A DNA stretch of 64,000 nucleotides from CAIKZZ01 sp035524495. GTDB taxonomy: Bacteria; Pseudomonadota; Gammaproteobacteria; Steroidobacterales; Steroidobacteraceae. The stretch lies in the NCBI GenBank assembly GCA_035524495.1, contig DATKOR010000025.1, forward strand, positions 24,296 through 88,295, in the 5' to 3' direction. The translations under genes and the position numbers were made by a program. How positions within the stretch are numbered: position 1 is the stretch's first letter; each line of letters starts with the position of its first letter. Under the pieces are notes generated by a model. The model saw nothing but the letters and a program-made list of their open reading frames with translations, searched no databases and was not told where the DNA came from. Below, piece after piece: positions 27,439 to 36,397 of this stretch.

Positions 27439-29232
27439 ATGCCCGCCCGCCGCTGCCTCGTCCCGCTGCTCACGGTCCTCCTGGCGCTCGCGCCGGCGCT
27501 TTACGCGGCCGACGAGCGCGACGAGGTCAGCGCGCGGCGCAACGGCACCGCGCTCGTCGCCTGGCGCGCTTCCGCGAGCCCCGCGGTGACGGTCTCGGTG
27601 CGGATCCTCGGCGTCAACGACCTGCACGGCCAGCTCGAGCGCCACCTGCGCGCGCATGGCGAGGACGAGAGCCGGCCGATCGGCGGCGCCGCGGTGCTCG
27701 CGTCCTACCTCGCCGCCGAGCGCTCGGTGCACCCGGGCCGCACGCTGACGCTGTGGGCCGGCGATACGATCGGCGCGAGCGCGATCGTCTCGGCGCTCTT
27801 GCGCGACGAGCCGACGCTCGCGATCGTCAATGCGCTCGCCGACGGCGACTGCCCCCCGCTGACGCGCGCGTGGGCAACGCAGACTGCGCCCGCCACGACG
27901 AGATGCCACGTCGTCGCGACGCTCGGCAACCACGAGTTCGACCGCGGCACCGAGGAGCTCGAGCGGCTGCTCTACGGCGGCGCGCACCCGGACGGCCCGG
28001 TGCTCGGCCAGGTGTGGCGCGGGACGCGCGTGCCGTTCGTCACGGCGAACGTCGTGCGCCGCGACGGCCAGCGGCCGCTGCTGCCGGCATCGGTCATCGT
28101 CGACCTCGGGGGCGTTCGCATCGGCGTGGTCGGCGCCGTCACCTCCTCGACGCCCTCGCTGGTCGTGCCGGCGCGGATCCGCGACCTCGAGTTCCTGCCC
28201 GAGGCCGCGGCCATCAACGCCGCGGTGGCGACGCTGCGCGCGAGCGGCGTGCACACGGTCGTGCTCGTGATCCACGAGGGGCTGCTGGCGCCGACGAGCC
28301 CCGAGCCCGCGCCGGTCCCGGCCGATGAGCTCGAGGGCGGGCTCGCGGCGGTGCTGCGCGCGCTCGATGGCGGGATCGACGTCATCGTCGCCGGCCACAC
28401 GCACAAGGCGAACAACGTGCTGGTGCCGCTCAAGGACGGCTCGCTGACGCTCGTGACCCAGGCACGCTCCTACGGCACGGCCTACAGCGTCATCGACCTC
28501 ACGCTCGATGCGCGCGCCGGCACGACGATCGCGAAGTCCGCGCACATCGAGACCGTGTGGGGCGACGAGGGCCCGGGGCGCGAGCCCGACAAGAAGATCG
28601 CGCGCATCGTCGACAGCGCCGCCAAGGCGACCGCGGCGGTCGGCGGGCGGCTGATCGGCACCGCCGCCAGGGCGATCCGGCGCGGCGAGCCGACCGATCC
28701 CGAGTCGCCGCTCGGCGACCTGGTCGCCGACGCGCAGCGCGCGGCCGCGGGGACCGAGCTTGCGTTCATGAACGCCGCGGGGCTTCGCAACGACCTCGAG
28801 GCGGGTCCGATCACCTACGCGATGCTGTTCGACGTGCACCCCTTCGGCAACCAGCTCGTGAAGCTGACACTCACCGGCGAGCAGGTGCTGAGGCTCCTCG
28901 AGCAGCAGTGGACCGGGCCCTACGGCCGCACGCCGCGCTTCCTGCGCACCTCGGGGCTGCGCTACGTCTACGACCTGTCGCAGCCGGCGGGCAAGCGCGT
29001 CGTCGCGGCCGACGATGCGCATGGCGATGCGATCGATCCGGCGCGTCGCTACAGCGTGGTCGCGAACGACTTCCTGGTCGGCGGCGGCGACTACTACACC
29101 GTGCTTGCCGAGGGCGCGGGCGCGACGCCGCTCGTCACCGACATCGTCGCGCTCGAAGCGTACATCCGCCGCGCGGGCAGCCCGCTCTCGGTCGGCCTCG
29201 ACGGGCGCGCGCGCCCGTTCGCGAGCCGCTGA
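27439..29232 (+). CDS. 5'-nucleotidase/UshA-like bifunctional metallophosphoesterase, exported
   Basis: A 597-residue periplasmic enzyme. It has a signal peptide (cut near LYA-AD), then a calcineurin-like phosphoesterase domain with metal-site motifs NDLHGQ, AGDTIGAS, GNHEFDRG and AGHTHKAN. The C-terminal 5'-nucleotidase domain follows, with SPLGDLVADAQR, VHPFGNQLVKL and VVANDFLVGGGDYYT. It is expected to release phosphate from nucleotides or other phosphate esters for uptake. ATG 27439 fits the signal peptide; the open frame upstream is not protein-like. The small membrane-protein gene starts 5 bp after the stop, so the two are probably one unit. Confidence 0.92.
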   Translation: MPARRCLVPLLTVLLALAPALYAADERDEVSARRNGTALVAWRASASPAVTVSVRILGVNDLHGQLERHLRAHGEDESRPIGGAAVLASYLAAERSVHPGRTLTLWAGDTIGASAIVSALLRDEPTLAIVNALADGDCPPLTRAWATQTAPATTRCHVVATLGNHEFDRGTEELERLLYGGAHPDGPVLGQVWRGTRVPFVTANVVRRDGQRPLLPASVIVDLGGVRIGVVGAVTSSTPSLVVPARIRDLEFLPEAAAINAAVATLRASGVHTVVLVIHEGLLAPTSPEPAPVPADELEGGLAAVLRALDGGIDVIVAGHTHKANNVLVPLKDGSLTLVTQARSYGTAYSVIDLTLDARAGTTIAKSAHIETVWGDEGPGREPDKKIARIVDSAAKATAAVGGRLIGTAARAIRRGEPTDPESPLGDLVADAQRAAAGTELAFMNAAGLRNDLEAGPITYAMLFDVHPFGNQLVKLTLTGEQVLRLLEQQWTGPYGRTPRFLRTSGLRYVYDLSQPAGKRVVAADDAHGDAIDPARRYSVVANDFLVGGGDYYTVLAEGAGATPLVTDIVALEAYIRRAGSPLSVGLDGRARPFASR

Positions 29233-29237
29233 GCCGC

Positions 29238-29945
29238 ATGCGCGGCGCCTCCCTGCCCGTCGCCCTGGCACTGATCGTCGCCTGGCTCGCCACCTTCGTG
29301 CCGGCGGCGCTGCCGGCGCTCGCGGTCGGCAGCTGGCCGGCGGCGTGGCGCCACCACTGGGCGCTCGGCGTGCCGGCGCTCGAGTCGTCGCTGGTGCTCG
29401 CGCTCGGCTGGCTGATCGTCGGCATGCTGCTGCGGGCGCTGCCGGGCGCCGCGCATGCCTGGCGCTCGCTCGCGATCCTCGCCCTCGCCGTGCTCGGCGT
29501 GCGCTTCACGTGGCTCGTCGGCGCCGCCGGCAACGCCGAGATCGCGGGCGCGCTCCTCGCGCTGTGCCTGTGGCCGGCGGCGGAGCGGCTGTCGGAGGTT
29601 GCGCTCGCACGGCTCGGGCTCGTCGCGGCCGCGGCGGCCGTCGTCGCGCTGCCGCTCCTTGCGATGCCGCACCTGCGCGGCGTGCACTGGCTGCCGTTCA
29701 CGGACCTCGCGCCGCTCGCGCAGGGAGCGCGGCACGTGTTCTGGATCGGCGCGCTCGTCGTGCTCGCGACCGGCGCCGGCGCGCGCGCGCTCCTCGGCGG
29801 GCTCGCGGTCGCCCTGGGTCTGGCCGCCGTCGAGGGGCTGCGCGCGCTCGGGTCCGCTGAGTACGCGACGGCGACCGATCCCGCGATCGCGCTCGTCGTC
29901 GCGCTTGCGCTGCTGCTCTTCGCGCGGCTGCGCGGCGCCCGCTGA
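29238..29945 (+). CDS. Hydrophobic membrane protein, family not recognised
   Basis: A 235-residue protein with about seven hydrophobic segments, rich in Ala and Leu. Motifs are few: a polar loop HLRGVHWLPFTDLAPLAQGARH in the middle, and EGLRALGSAEYATATD before the last helix. The latter faintly recalls VanZ-like proteins (E-x-Q, D spacing), but the match is too weak to name it so. It starts 5 bp after the phosphoesterase stop. The codon pattern is normal for the genome, so it is very likely real. Confidence 0.7.
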   Translation: MRGASLPVALALIVAWLATFVPAALPALAVGSWPAAWRHHWALGVPALESSLVLALGWLIVGMLLRALPGAAHAWRSLAILALAVLGVRFTWLVGAAGNAEIAGALLALCLWPAAERLSEVALARLGLVAAAAAVVALPLLAMPHLRGVHWLPFTDLAPLAQGARHVFWIGALVVLATGAGARALLGGLAVALGLAAVEGLRALGSAEYATATDPAIALVVALALLLFARLRGAR

Positions 29946-30058
29946 GTCGGCACGGCGCGGGCCGGCCGACGCGGCGCGGAAGTGCTGGTCGCCGGCGCGC
30001 GGCGGGACGTCCCGCCGGGCGTGACGCCCCGGCGCCGCGGGGGCAATATGCGCCTTCC

Positions 30059-31468
30059 ATGCTGCGGCCCCCGCTCCTCGTCCTGCTGTCGCTCTGCCTG
30101 TACGGCGCCGCGCGGGCCGACGAGCCGCCGCAGCCGGCGGGAACGCCCGTGCTCGTCGCGCCGGCGGGCGGCGCGGACCGCGCCGCGGAATACCGGGCGT
30201 TTCGCGCCGACTTCGACGCGCAGCGCTACAACGAGGCGCTGCCGCACGCCGAGCGCGTCGTGGCGCTCACCGAGGCGCTCGACGCGCACCACCCGGACCT
30301 CGCCAAGGCGCTCAACAACCTCGGCGCGACGCAGTACCGGCTCGCCGATTTCGGCGCCGCCGAGAAGGCCTACGGACGGGCGCTGGCGCTCGTCGAGGAG
30401 GCGCACGGCAGCCTGTCGGCGCAGCTGATCGCGCCGCTGCGCGGTCTCGCGCTGACCTACGAGGGCAGCGGGCGCAACGAGTTCGCGGTGGCGCTGCTCG
30501 AGCGCGCGGTCGGCATCAGCCGCCGCTCGCTCGGGCTCTTCAACCCGCAGCAGACGGAGCTGCTGCTGCCGCTGATCGACGGCTACACGGCGCTCGCCCG
30601 CTGGAAGGACGCCGACCGCGCCCACCTCTACATCCTGCAGATCGCCGAGCACCAGTACGGGCCGAACGATCCGCGGCTGTTCCCGGCGCTGCAGCAGCTC
30701 GGCCGCTGGTACGCGAACTCGCTGCAGCGCAACGCCGCGCGCCAGGTCTGGGAGCGGCTGCTCGCGATCAGCAGGGACCCGGCGCACAAGGATCCGATCG
30801 GGCAGATCGTCGCGCTGCGCGGCATCGCCGAGGCGTACCGCCTCGACTACCAGCTCGGCCCCGAGGCCATCGAGCCGCCGCTGCCGGGCGATGCGCCGCT
30901 GATGCCGGGCCCGCTCGATGCGGACGCGGCGCGCCGGGCGGCGCTGTTCGGGCCCGAGTACGCGTTGTCGTCGCAGGGCCAGGACGCGCTCGAGCGCGCG
31001 CTCGCGATCGCCGAGAAGCTCGATCCGCCCGCGCCTACCGCGCTCGGCGTCGTGCTCGTCGACCTCGGCGACTGGTTCCTGATCGAGGGCCGCACCGACC
31101 GAGCGCTGCCCTACTACGCGCGCGCGCTGCCGCTGCTGGTGCCGGAGTCGGGCGGCGCCGAGGCGGCGGGCGGGCCGCTGTCGCGGCCGGCCCCGCTGCT
31201 GTACCGGGCGCCGCCGTCGGCACAGCGCCACCGCGACCAGCCGGCGGCGCTGGTCGTCGAGAAGTACGCCGTGGCCGAGTTCACGGTCACCGCCGAAGGC
31301 AAGGTCAAGGACGCCAAGGTCGTCGAGGGCGACGCGACCGACGCGCAGAAGTCCTCGTTCCTGTTCGCGATCGGGCGCGCGACCTACCGGCCGCGCTTCG
31401 CGGACGGCAAGCCCGTCGCCACCGACAACGTGCGGTACCGCGAGAGCTTCCGCTCGATGAAGAGCTGA
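30059..31468 (+). CDS. Exported TPR protein with TonB-like C-terminal domain
   Basis: A 469-residue protein with a signal peptide (cut near ARA-DE). It has tetratricopeptide repeats (about 50-260 and 300-360; e.g. LAKALNNLGATQYRLADFGAAEKAYGRAL), then a small C-terminal domain (about 395-465) with AEFTVTAEGKVKDAKVVEG and RATYRPRFADGKPVATDNV. That last part is the pattern of TonB/energy-transducer C-terminal domains, but no TonB-like membrane anchor or proline-rich spacer is present. It is likely periplasmic and binds partners through its repeats. The function is unknown. The gene stands alone. Confidence 0.82.
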   Translation: MLRPPLLVLLSLCLYGAARADEPPQPAGTPVLVAPAGGADRAAEYRAFRADFDAQRYNEALPHAERVVALTEALDAHHPDLAKALNNLGATQYRLADFGAAEKAYGRALALVEEAHGSLSAQLIAPLRGLALTYEGSGRNEFAVALLERAVGISRRSLGLFNPQQTELLLPLIDGYTALARWKDADRAHLYILQIAEHQYGPNDPRLFPALQQLGRWYANSLQRNAARQVWERLLAISRDPAHKDPIGQIVALRGIAEAYRLDYQLGPEAIEPPLPGDAPLMPGPLDADAARRAALFGPEYALSSQGQDALERALAIAEKLDPPAPTALGVVLVDLGDWFLIEGRTDRALPYYARALPLLVPESGGAEAAGGPLSRPAPLLYRAPPSAQRHRDQPAALVVEKYAVAEFTVTAEGKVKDAKVVEGDATDAQKSSFLFAIGRATYRPRFADGKPVATDNVRYRESFRSMKS

Positions 31469-31473
31469 GCACC

Positions 31474-31755
31474 TCAGCGCTTCAGGTACTGGTGGACGAT
31501 CTCGACGAGGTCCTCGGCGGCCGCGACCCTGGGGTCGGTGCGCGGCGCGCGCGGGTCGAGCATGTGCTCGCGGATGTGGTCCTCGATGACCTCGGCGATG
31601 AAGCCGTCGAGCGCGCCGCGCGCCGACGTCGACTGGCGCAGCACCCCGGCGCACTCCTCGTCGGCCTCGACCGCGCGCTCGATGGCCTCGATCTGGCCGC
31701 GCAGCCGCCGCAGCCGGTTCAGCAGCTTCACCTTCTCGCGCGCGACGTGGCTCAT
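31474..31755 (-). CDS. RcnR/FrmR-family (CsoR superfamily) metal- or formaldehyde-sensing repressor
   Basis: A 93-residue helical repressor of the DUF156 family. It reads closest to FrmR/RcnR (REKVKLLNRLRRLRGQIEAIERAV). Counting from the ATG, the residues that bind Ni/Co in E. coli RcnR are all present: His3, Cys35, His60 and His64. FrmR proteins share Cys35 and His60 but normally lack His3 and His64. A nickel/cobalt-type sensor is therefore the better guess, with formaldehyde not excluded. The loop 66-80 is longer and more charged than in RcnR. It is divergent from the porin gene, and its likely operator lies 21 bp upstream of its start. Confidence 0.9.
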   Translation of the reverse strand: MSHVAREKVKLLNRLRRLRGQIEAIERAVEADEECAGVLRQSTSARGALDGFIAEVIEDHIREHMLDPRAPRTDPRVAAAEDLVEIVHQYLKR

Positions 31756-31775
31756 GACAGCCGGCCCCGGGATTG

Positions 31776-31794
31776 ATAGTATGGGGGAGTATAC
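31776..31794. promoter_or_regulatory. G-tract operator of the RcnR/FrmR-like repressor
   Basis: ATAGTATGGGGGAGTATAC: a run of five G between imperfectly inverted AGTAT/ATACT-type arms. This is the typical operator for RcnR and FrmR repressors. It lies between the repressor gene (start 31755) and the porin gene (start 31917), so it could control both. Confidence 0.85.
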
Positions 31795-31916
31795 CTTAAT
31801 GGCCGCCGGCCGGCGACCGCGCCGCGCGCGCAGGCCACCGTCATCCGGCGCTGGTATCGTGCGCGGCTTTCCGGGCGCTGGCCGCCCGCCACCCTCGGGG
31901 ACCTCACGGTCGGATC

Positions 31917-33257
31917 ATGCGAAACGGGACCCTTCGTCGACGCGCGGCGGCGCGCCTGGCGTGCGCGCTCGGCGCGCTGCTCGTCGCCGCCCTCGCCCGC
32001 GCGGACCAGGCGCCCGTGGCCGACGAGGCGTTCGCGGTCCACGGCCAGGCGACTTACGTCGAGCAGGAGACGAGCGGCTTCCATGCCCCCTACCGCGGCA
32101 CGAACAGCCTCTCGCCCGACCAGGGCCGCGAGACCTTCGACGCGACCGTCGACGTCGGCGCGCGGCTGTGGAGCGGCGCCGAGGGCTGGCTGAGCGGCGA
32201 GGTCGACCAGGGCTTTGGCCTCGACGACACGCTCGGGCTCGCGGGCTTCCCGAGCGGCGAGGCCTACAAGGTCGGCCGCAAACGCCCGTACCTGCGCCTG
32301 CCGCGCGCCTTCGTGCGCGACACCGTGGAGCTCGGCGGCGCGGCGCTCGCGCGCGAGCCGGGCCCCACCCAGCTCGGCGGCGGCGGGCGCGCGGACCGGC
32401 TGGTCGTCACGGTCGGCAAGTTCAGCGTCGGCGACCTCTTCGACACCAACCAGTACGCGCACGACCCGCGCGCCGACTTCATGAACTGGACCGCGATCGA
32501 CGCCGGCACCTTCGACTACGCCGCCGACGCCTGGGGCTACACGGTCGGCGCCGCGCTCGAGTGGTACCAGGGGGCGTACACGCTGCGCGGCGGCGCGTTC
32601 GAGCTCTCGAACGTGCCGAACAGCGCGCACCTCGAGCCCGGCGGGCACGAGTTCCAGATCGTCGCCGAGCTCGAGCACCGCCACGAGCTCGGCGGCGAGC
32701 CCGGCCGGCTGCTGGTGACGGGCTTCGAGAGCCGCGGACGGATGGCGCTGCTCGACGAGGCGACCGCGGTCGCGCTCGCGAACAACGGCAGCGTCGACCT
32801 GGCGACGCTGCGGCGCTTGCGCAGCCGCTTCGGCGCACACCTGACGCTCGAGCAGGCGCTCGGCCCCGAGCTCGGCGCGTTCGCGCGCGCCGGCGGCGCC
32901 GCGGGCAACGTCGAGACCTACGAGTTCACCGACGTCGACCACGCGCTCGCCGCGGGCCTGTCGCTGAAGGGCACGCGCTGGGGGCGCCCGGGCGATACGG
33001 TCGGGCTCGCGGCGATGCGTAACGCGCTCTCCGCGGCGCGCCAGCGCTACCTCGCCGCCGGCGGGCTCGGCATCCTCGTCGGCGACGGGCGCCTGCCGCA
33101 CGCCGGCGCCGAGGCGATCGTCGAGAGCTACTACGCGGCCGCCGTCGGCCCGGCCGCCGCGGTGACGCTTGATTACCAGTATGTGACGAACCCGGCCTTC
33201 AACCGCGATCGGGGACCGGTGTCGGTGTTCGCGCTGCGTCTGCACGCGCAGTTCTGA
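31917..33257 (+). CDS. OprB-type outer-membrane porin
   Basis: A 446-residue outer-membrane beta-barrel of the carbohydrate-selective OprB kind. It starts with a signal peptide (cut near ARA-DQ) and VHGQATYVEQ, has strands of alternating aromatic residues, DRLVVTVGKFSVGDLFDTNQYAHDPR (an OprB hallmark), GYTVGAALEWYQGAYTLRGGAFELS, and ends with a terminal aromatic (LHAQF) needed for BAM insertion. Despite the family name, many such porins are found with metal or small-ion uptake systems. The CsoR-family operator 123 bp upstream suggests repression by the adjacent sensor. The ABC permease gene follows after 88 bp on the same strand. Confidence 0.88.
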   Translation: MRNGTLRRRAAARLACALGALLVAALARADQAPVADEAFAVHGQATYVEQETSGFHAPYRGTNSLSPDQGRETFDATVDVGARLWSGAEGWLSGEVDQGFGLDDTLGLAGFPSGEAYKVGRKRPYLRLPRAFVRDTVELGGAALAREPGPTQLGGGGRADRLVVTVGKFSVGDLFDTNQYAHDPRADFMNWTAIDAGTFDYAADAWGYTVGAALEWYQGAYTLRGGAFELSNVPNSAHLEPGGHEFQIVAELEHRHELGGEPGRLLVTGFESRGRMALLDEATAVALANNGSVDLATLRRLRSRFGAHLTLEQALGPELGAFARAGGAAGNVETYEFTDVDHALAAGLSLKGTRWGRPGDTVGLAAMRNALSAARQRYLAAGGLGILVGDGRLPHAGAEAIVESYYAAAVGPAAAVTLDYQYVTNPAFNRDRGPVSVFALRLHAQF

Positions 33258-33345
33258 GCGCCGCGCGGGGCTTGAGCCGTCCCGCCGATGTGTCAGACTT
33301 CGCCGCCTGCCGTCGCCCGGACCACTCGCATTCGCGCTCGCCCCC

Positions 33346-35070
33346 ATGCCGCAGAGCCCCACCGCCTGGAACACCGCGAGCCGCGGCGCCCCGTCACGCT
33401 TTGACCTGATCGCGCTCCTGCTGGTCGTCGGGCTGCTCGCGTTCCTCGGCGAGGGCAGCCACGGAGTGCTCGCGCCGCTGACGAGCCTGGACGTGAGCCC
33501 GGTGTCGCTCGCGCCCGCGCACCTGCCGGAGTACGCGGCGCGCACCACGCTCAGGATGGGCGCGGCGCTCGTGCTTTCGCTCTTGTTCACGTTCACCTAC
33601 GCGACCTGGGCCGCGAAGAGCCCGCGCGCCGGGCGCCTGCTCGTGCCCTTGCTCGACATCCTGCAGTCGGTGCCGATCCTCGGCTTCATCTCGGTGACCG
33701 TGGTGTTCTTCCTGTCGCTCGCGCCCGGGCGCGTGCTCGGCGCCGAGTTCGCGGCGGTGTTCGCGATCTTCACGAGCCAGGCCTGGAACATGGCCTTCAG
33801 CTTCTACCAGAGCCTGCGCACGGTCCCGACCGAGCTCAGCGAGGCCGCGCGCAGCTTTCACCTCTCTGCCTGGGCGCGCTTCTGGCGGCTCGAGGTGCCG
33901 TTCGCGATGCCGCCGCTCATCTGGAACATGATGATGTCGATGTCGGGCGGCTGGTTCTTCGTGGTCGCCTCCGAGGCGATCAGCGTGGGATCGACGAACC
34001 TGACGCTGCCCGGGATCGGCTCCTACATCGCGCTCGCGATCCAGCAGAAGGACCTGGCGGCGGTCGGCTGGGCGATCGGCTCGATGCTCGCGGTGATCCT
34101 GATCTACGACCAGCTCCTGTTCCGGCCGCTGGTTGCGTGGGCCGACCGCTTTCGCTTCGAGCAGGAACCCGGCGCGCTGCCGCCGCACTCCTGGGTCCTC
34201 GACGCGCTCGGGCGCTCGATCCTCGTCGCGCGCTTCCTGCGCTCGCTGCGGCGCGTCGGCCAGCGACTCGGCGCCGCGATCCGCAGCGCCCCGGGCACCA
34301 CGCGCCTCGAGTCGCGCGCGCACGCGCGCCGCCTCGACCTGCTCGCGACCGGCGTCGTCGGCGTGCTGCTGGCGCTCGCCGTCTGGCAGGCGGGCAAGTT
34401 CCTCGCGCCCGAGCTCGGCTGGCACGACCTCGGCACCACCGTCGGGCTCGGCGCGATCACGATGCTGCGCGTGTTCCTGCTGATCGCGATCGCGAGCCTG
34501 ATCTGGGTGCCGATCGGCGTGTACGTGGGCCTGAGGCCCCCGGTCGCGCGCCTCGTGCAGCCGCTGGCGCAGTTCATGGCCGCGTTCCCCGCGAACCTGC
34601 TGTTCCCGGTCGTCGTGATCGGCATCGTCAGCTGGCGGCTCAACCCCGACGTGTGGCTGAGCCCGCTGATGATCCTCGGCACGCAGTGGTACATCCTCTT
34701 CAACGTGATCGCGGGCGCCGCGGCGATCCCCGGCGAGATGCGCAGCGTCGCCGCCAACCTGCGCGTCGGGGGCCTGCTGTGGTGGCGCAGGATCGCGCTG
34801 CCGGCCGTGTTCCCGTACTACGTGACCGGCGCGCTGACGGCCTCGGGCGGCTCGTGGAATGCAAGCATCGTCGCCGAGGTCGCGAGCTGGGGCTCGGAGA
34901 AGGTCGAGGCCGCGGGCCTCGGCGCCTACATCGCCAACGCGACGACGGCCGGGGACTTCCACCGGATCGTGCTCGGCGTCGTGACGATGAGCCTCTACGT
35001 GCTGCTGATCAACCGCCTGCTGTGGCGCCCCCTCTATTACTATGCGGAGCGCAAGTACCGCCTGTCGTGA
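33346..35070 (+). CDS. Fused ABC permease, NitT/TauT type (two permease domains in one chain)
   Basis: A 574-residue inner-membrane protein made of two complete BPD_transp_1 domains. Each carries its own EAA-type loop: ELSEAARSFHLSAWARFWRLEVPFAMPPL around residue 165, and GEMRSVAANLRVGGLLWWRRIALPAVFPY around 465. The domains are joined by a cytoplasmic linker of about 70 residues (about 265-335). A single chain can thus form the whole permease pore. Members resemble nitrate/sulfonate/bicarbonate permeases, but no binding-protein gene is present here. The ATPase gene follows 4 bp after the stop. Confidence 0.9.
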   Translation: MPQSPTAWNTASRGAPSRFDLIALLLVVGLLAFLGEGSHGVLAPLTSLDVSPVSLAPAHLPEYAARTTLRMGAALVLSLLFTFTYATWAAKSPRAGRLLVPLLDILQSVPILGFISVTVVFFLSLAPGRVLGAEFAAVFAIFTSQAWNMAFSFYQSLRTVPTELSEAARSFHLSAWARFWRLEVPFAMPPLIWNMMMSMSGGWFFVVASEAISVGSTNLTLPGIGSYIALAIQQKDLAAVGWAIGSMLAVILIYDQLLFRPLVAWADRFRFEQEPGALPPHSWVLDALGRSILVARFLRSLRRVGQRLGAAIRSAPGTTRLESRAHARRLDLLATGVVGVLLALAVWQAGKFLAPELGWHDLGTTVGLGAITMLRVFLLIAIASLIWVPIGVYVGLRPPVARLVQPLAQFMAAFPANLLFPVVVIGIVSWRLNPDVWLSPLMILGTQWYILFNVIAGAAAIPGEMRSVAANLRVGGLLWWRRIALPAVFPYYVTGALTASGGSWNASIVAEVASWGSEKVEAAGLGAYIANATTAGDFHRIVLGVVTMSLYVLLINRLLWRPLYYYAERKYRLS

Positions 35071-35074
35071 TGCC

Positions 35075-36397
35075 ATGAACGCCAACCTGAAACCGCTGCC
35101 CCACACCCGCCCGCTGCTCGAGGTCGCGCACGTGCGCAAGACCTTCCCGCGCGGCGACGGCGGCGAGCTGCTGGTGCTCGACGACGTGAGCCTGACGCTC
35201 AAGCCCGGCGAGGTCGTCGGGCTCCTCGGCCGCTCGGGCTCGGGCAAGTCGACGCTGCTGCGGCTCATCGCCGGCCTCGCCCAGCCGACGGGCGGCGAGC
35301 TCAAGTACCTCGGCGCGCCGATCGACGGCCCGGCCGACGGCATCGCGATGGTGTTCCAGAGCTTCGCGCTGTTCCCGTGGCTGACCGTCTACGAGAACGT
35401 CACGCTCGGGCTCGAGGCGCTCCGGGTGCCGCGCGACGAGATCCGGCGCCGCTCGCTGGAGGCGATCGACCTCATCGGCCTCGACGGATTCGAGTCGGCC
35501 TACCCGCGCGAGCTCTCGGGCGGCATGCGCCAGCGCGTCGGCTTCGCGCGCGCGCTCGTCGTGCACCCGAACATCCTGCTGATGGACGAGCCGTTCTCGG
35601 CGCTCGACGTGCTGACCGCCGAGACGCTGCGCACCGACTTCCTCGACCTGTGGGCCGACGGGCGCATGCCGATCAAGGGCGTGATCCTCGTGACCCACAA
35701 CATCGAGGAGGCGGTACAGATGTGCGACCGGATCCTCGTGTTCGCGACCAATCCGGGCCGCATCCTCTCGACGATCGACGTGACGATCCCGCGGCCGCGC
35801 GACCGGCTCGACCCGGCGTTCGCGGCGCTCGTCGAGCGCATCTACGTCGAGATGACCGCGAAACCCGGCCGCACGCCGGTGCGCATCGAGCGCGCGGCCG
35901 GTACCGGCATCGACCAGACGCTGCCGCGGGTGTCGTCGAACCTGCTGTCGGGCCTCATGGAGACCGTCGCCGCGCCGCCGTTCTCGGGCAAGGCCGACCT
36001 GCCGAAGATCGCGTCCGAGCTCTCGCTCGAGATCGACGACCTGTTCCCGGTCGCCGAGACGCTGCAGATGCTGCGCTTCGCCGAGGTCGAGGGCGGCGAC
36101 CTCAAGCTGACGCCCGAGGGCATGGCCTTCGCCGACGCCGCGCTCGACGAGCGCAAGCGCCTGTTCGCGCGCCATCTGCTCGCGCAGGTGCCGCTCGCGG
36201 CACACATCCGCCGCATCCTCGACGAGCGCGCGAGCCACGCGGCGCCCAAGAGCCGCTTCCTCGACGAGCTCGAGGACCACATGTCGCCGGAGTCCGCGGA
36301 ACAGACGCTGCGCGCGATCGTCAGCTGGGCCCGGTACGCCGAGGCCTTCGCCTACGACGACGAGACCGGCACCTTCAGCCTCGAGAATCCGAGCTAG
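35075..36397 (+). CDS. NitT/TauT-type ABC ATPase with C-terminal AAA-associated domain
   Basis: A 440-residue ATPase. The N-terminal part (about 10-255) has Walker A (GRSGSGKST), Q-loop (FQSFALFPW), signature (LSGGMRQRVGFARAL), Walker B (ILLMDEPFSALD) and H-loop (VTHNIEEAV). The C-terminal part (about 290-435) is an extra helical domain, with KIASELSLEIDDLFPVAETLQMLRFAEVEGGDLKLTPEG and ARHLLAQVPLAAHIRRILDER. It matches the AAA-associated C-terminal domain found in ATPases that partner fused permeases; I infer a regulatory role. The last 23 bp overlap the convergent lipoprotein gene. Confidence 0.92.
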   Translation: MNANLKPLPHTRPLLEVAHVRKTFPRGDGGELLVLDDVSLTLKPGEVVGLLGRSGSGKSTLLRLIAGLAQPTGGELKYLGAPIDGPADGIAMVFQSFALFPWLTVYENVTLGLEALRVPRDEIRRRSLEAIDLIGLDGFESAYPRELSGGMRQRVGFARALVVHPNILLMDEPFSALDVLTAETLRTDFLDLWADGRMPIKGVILVTHNIEEAVQMCDRILVFATNPGRILSTIDVTIPRPRDRLDPAFAALVERIYVEMTAKPGRTPVRIERAAGTGIDQTLPRVSSNLLSGLMETVAAPPFSGKADLPKIASELSLEIDDLFPVAETLQMLRFAEVEGGDLKLTPEGMAFADAALDERKRLFARHLLAQVPLAAHIRRILDERASHAAPKSRFLDELEDHMSPESAEQTLRAIVSWARYAEAFAYDDETGTFSLENPS

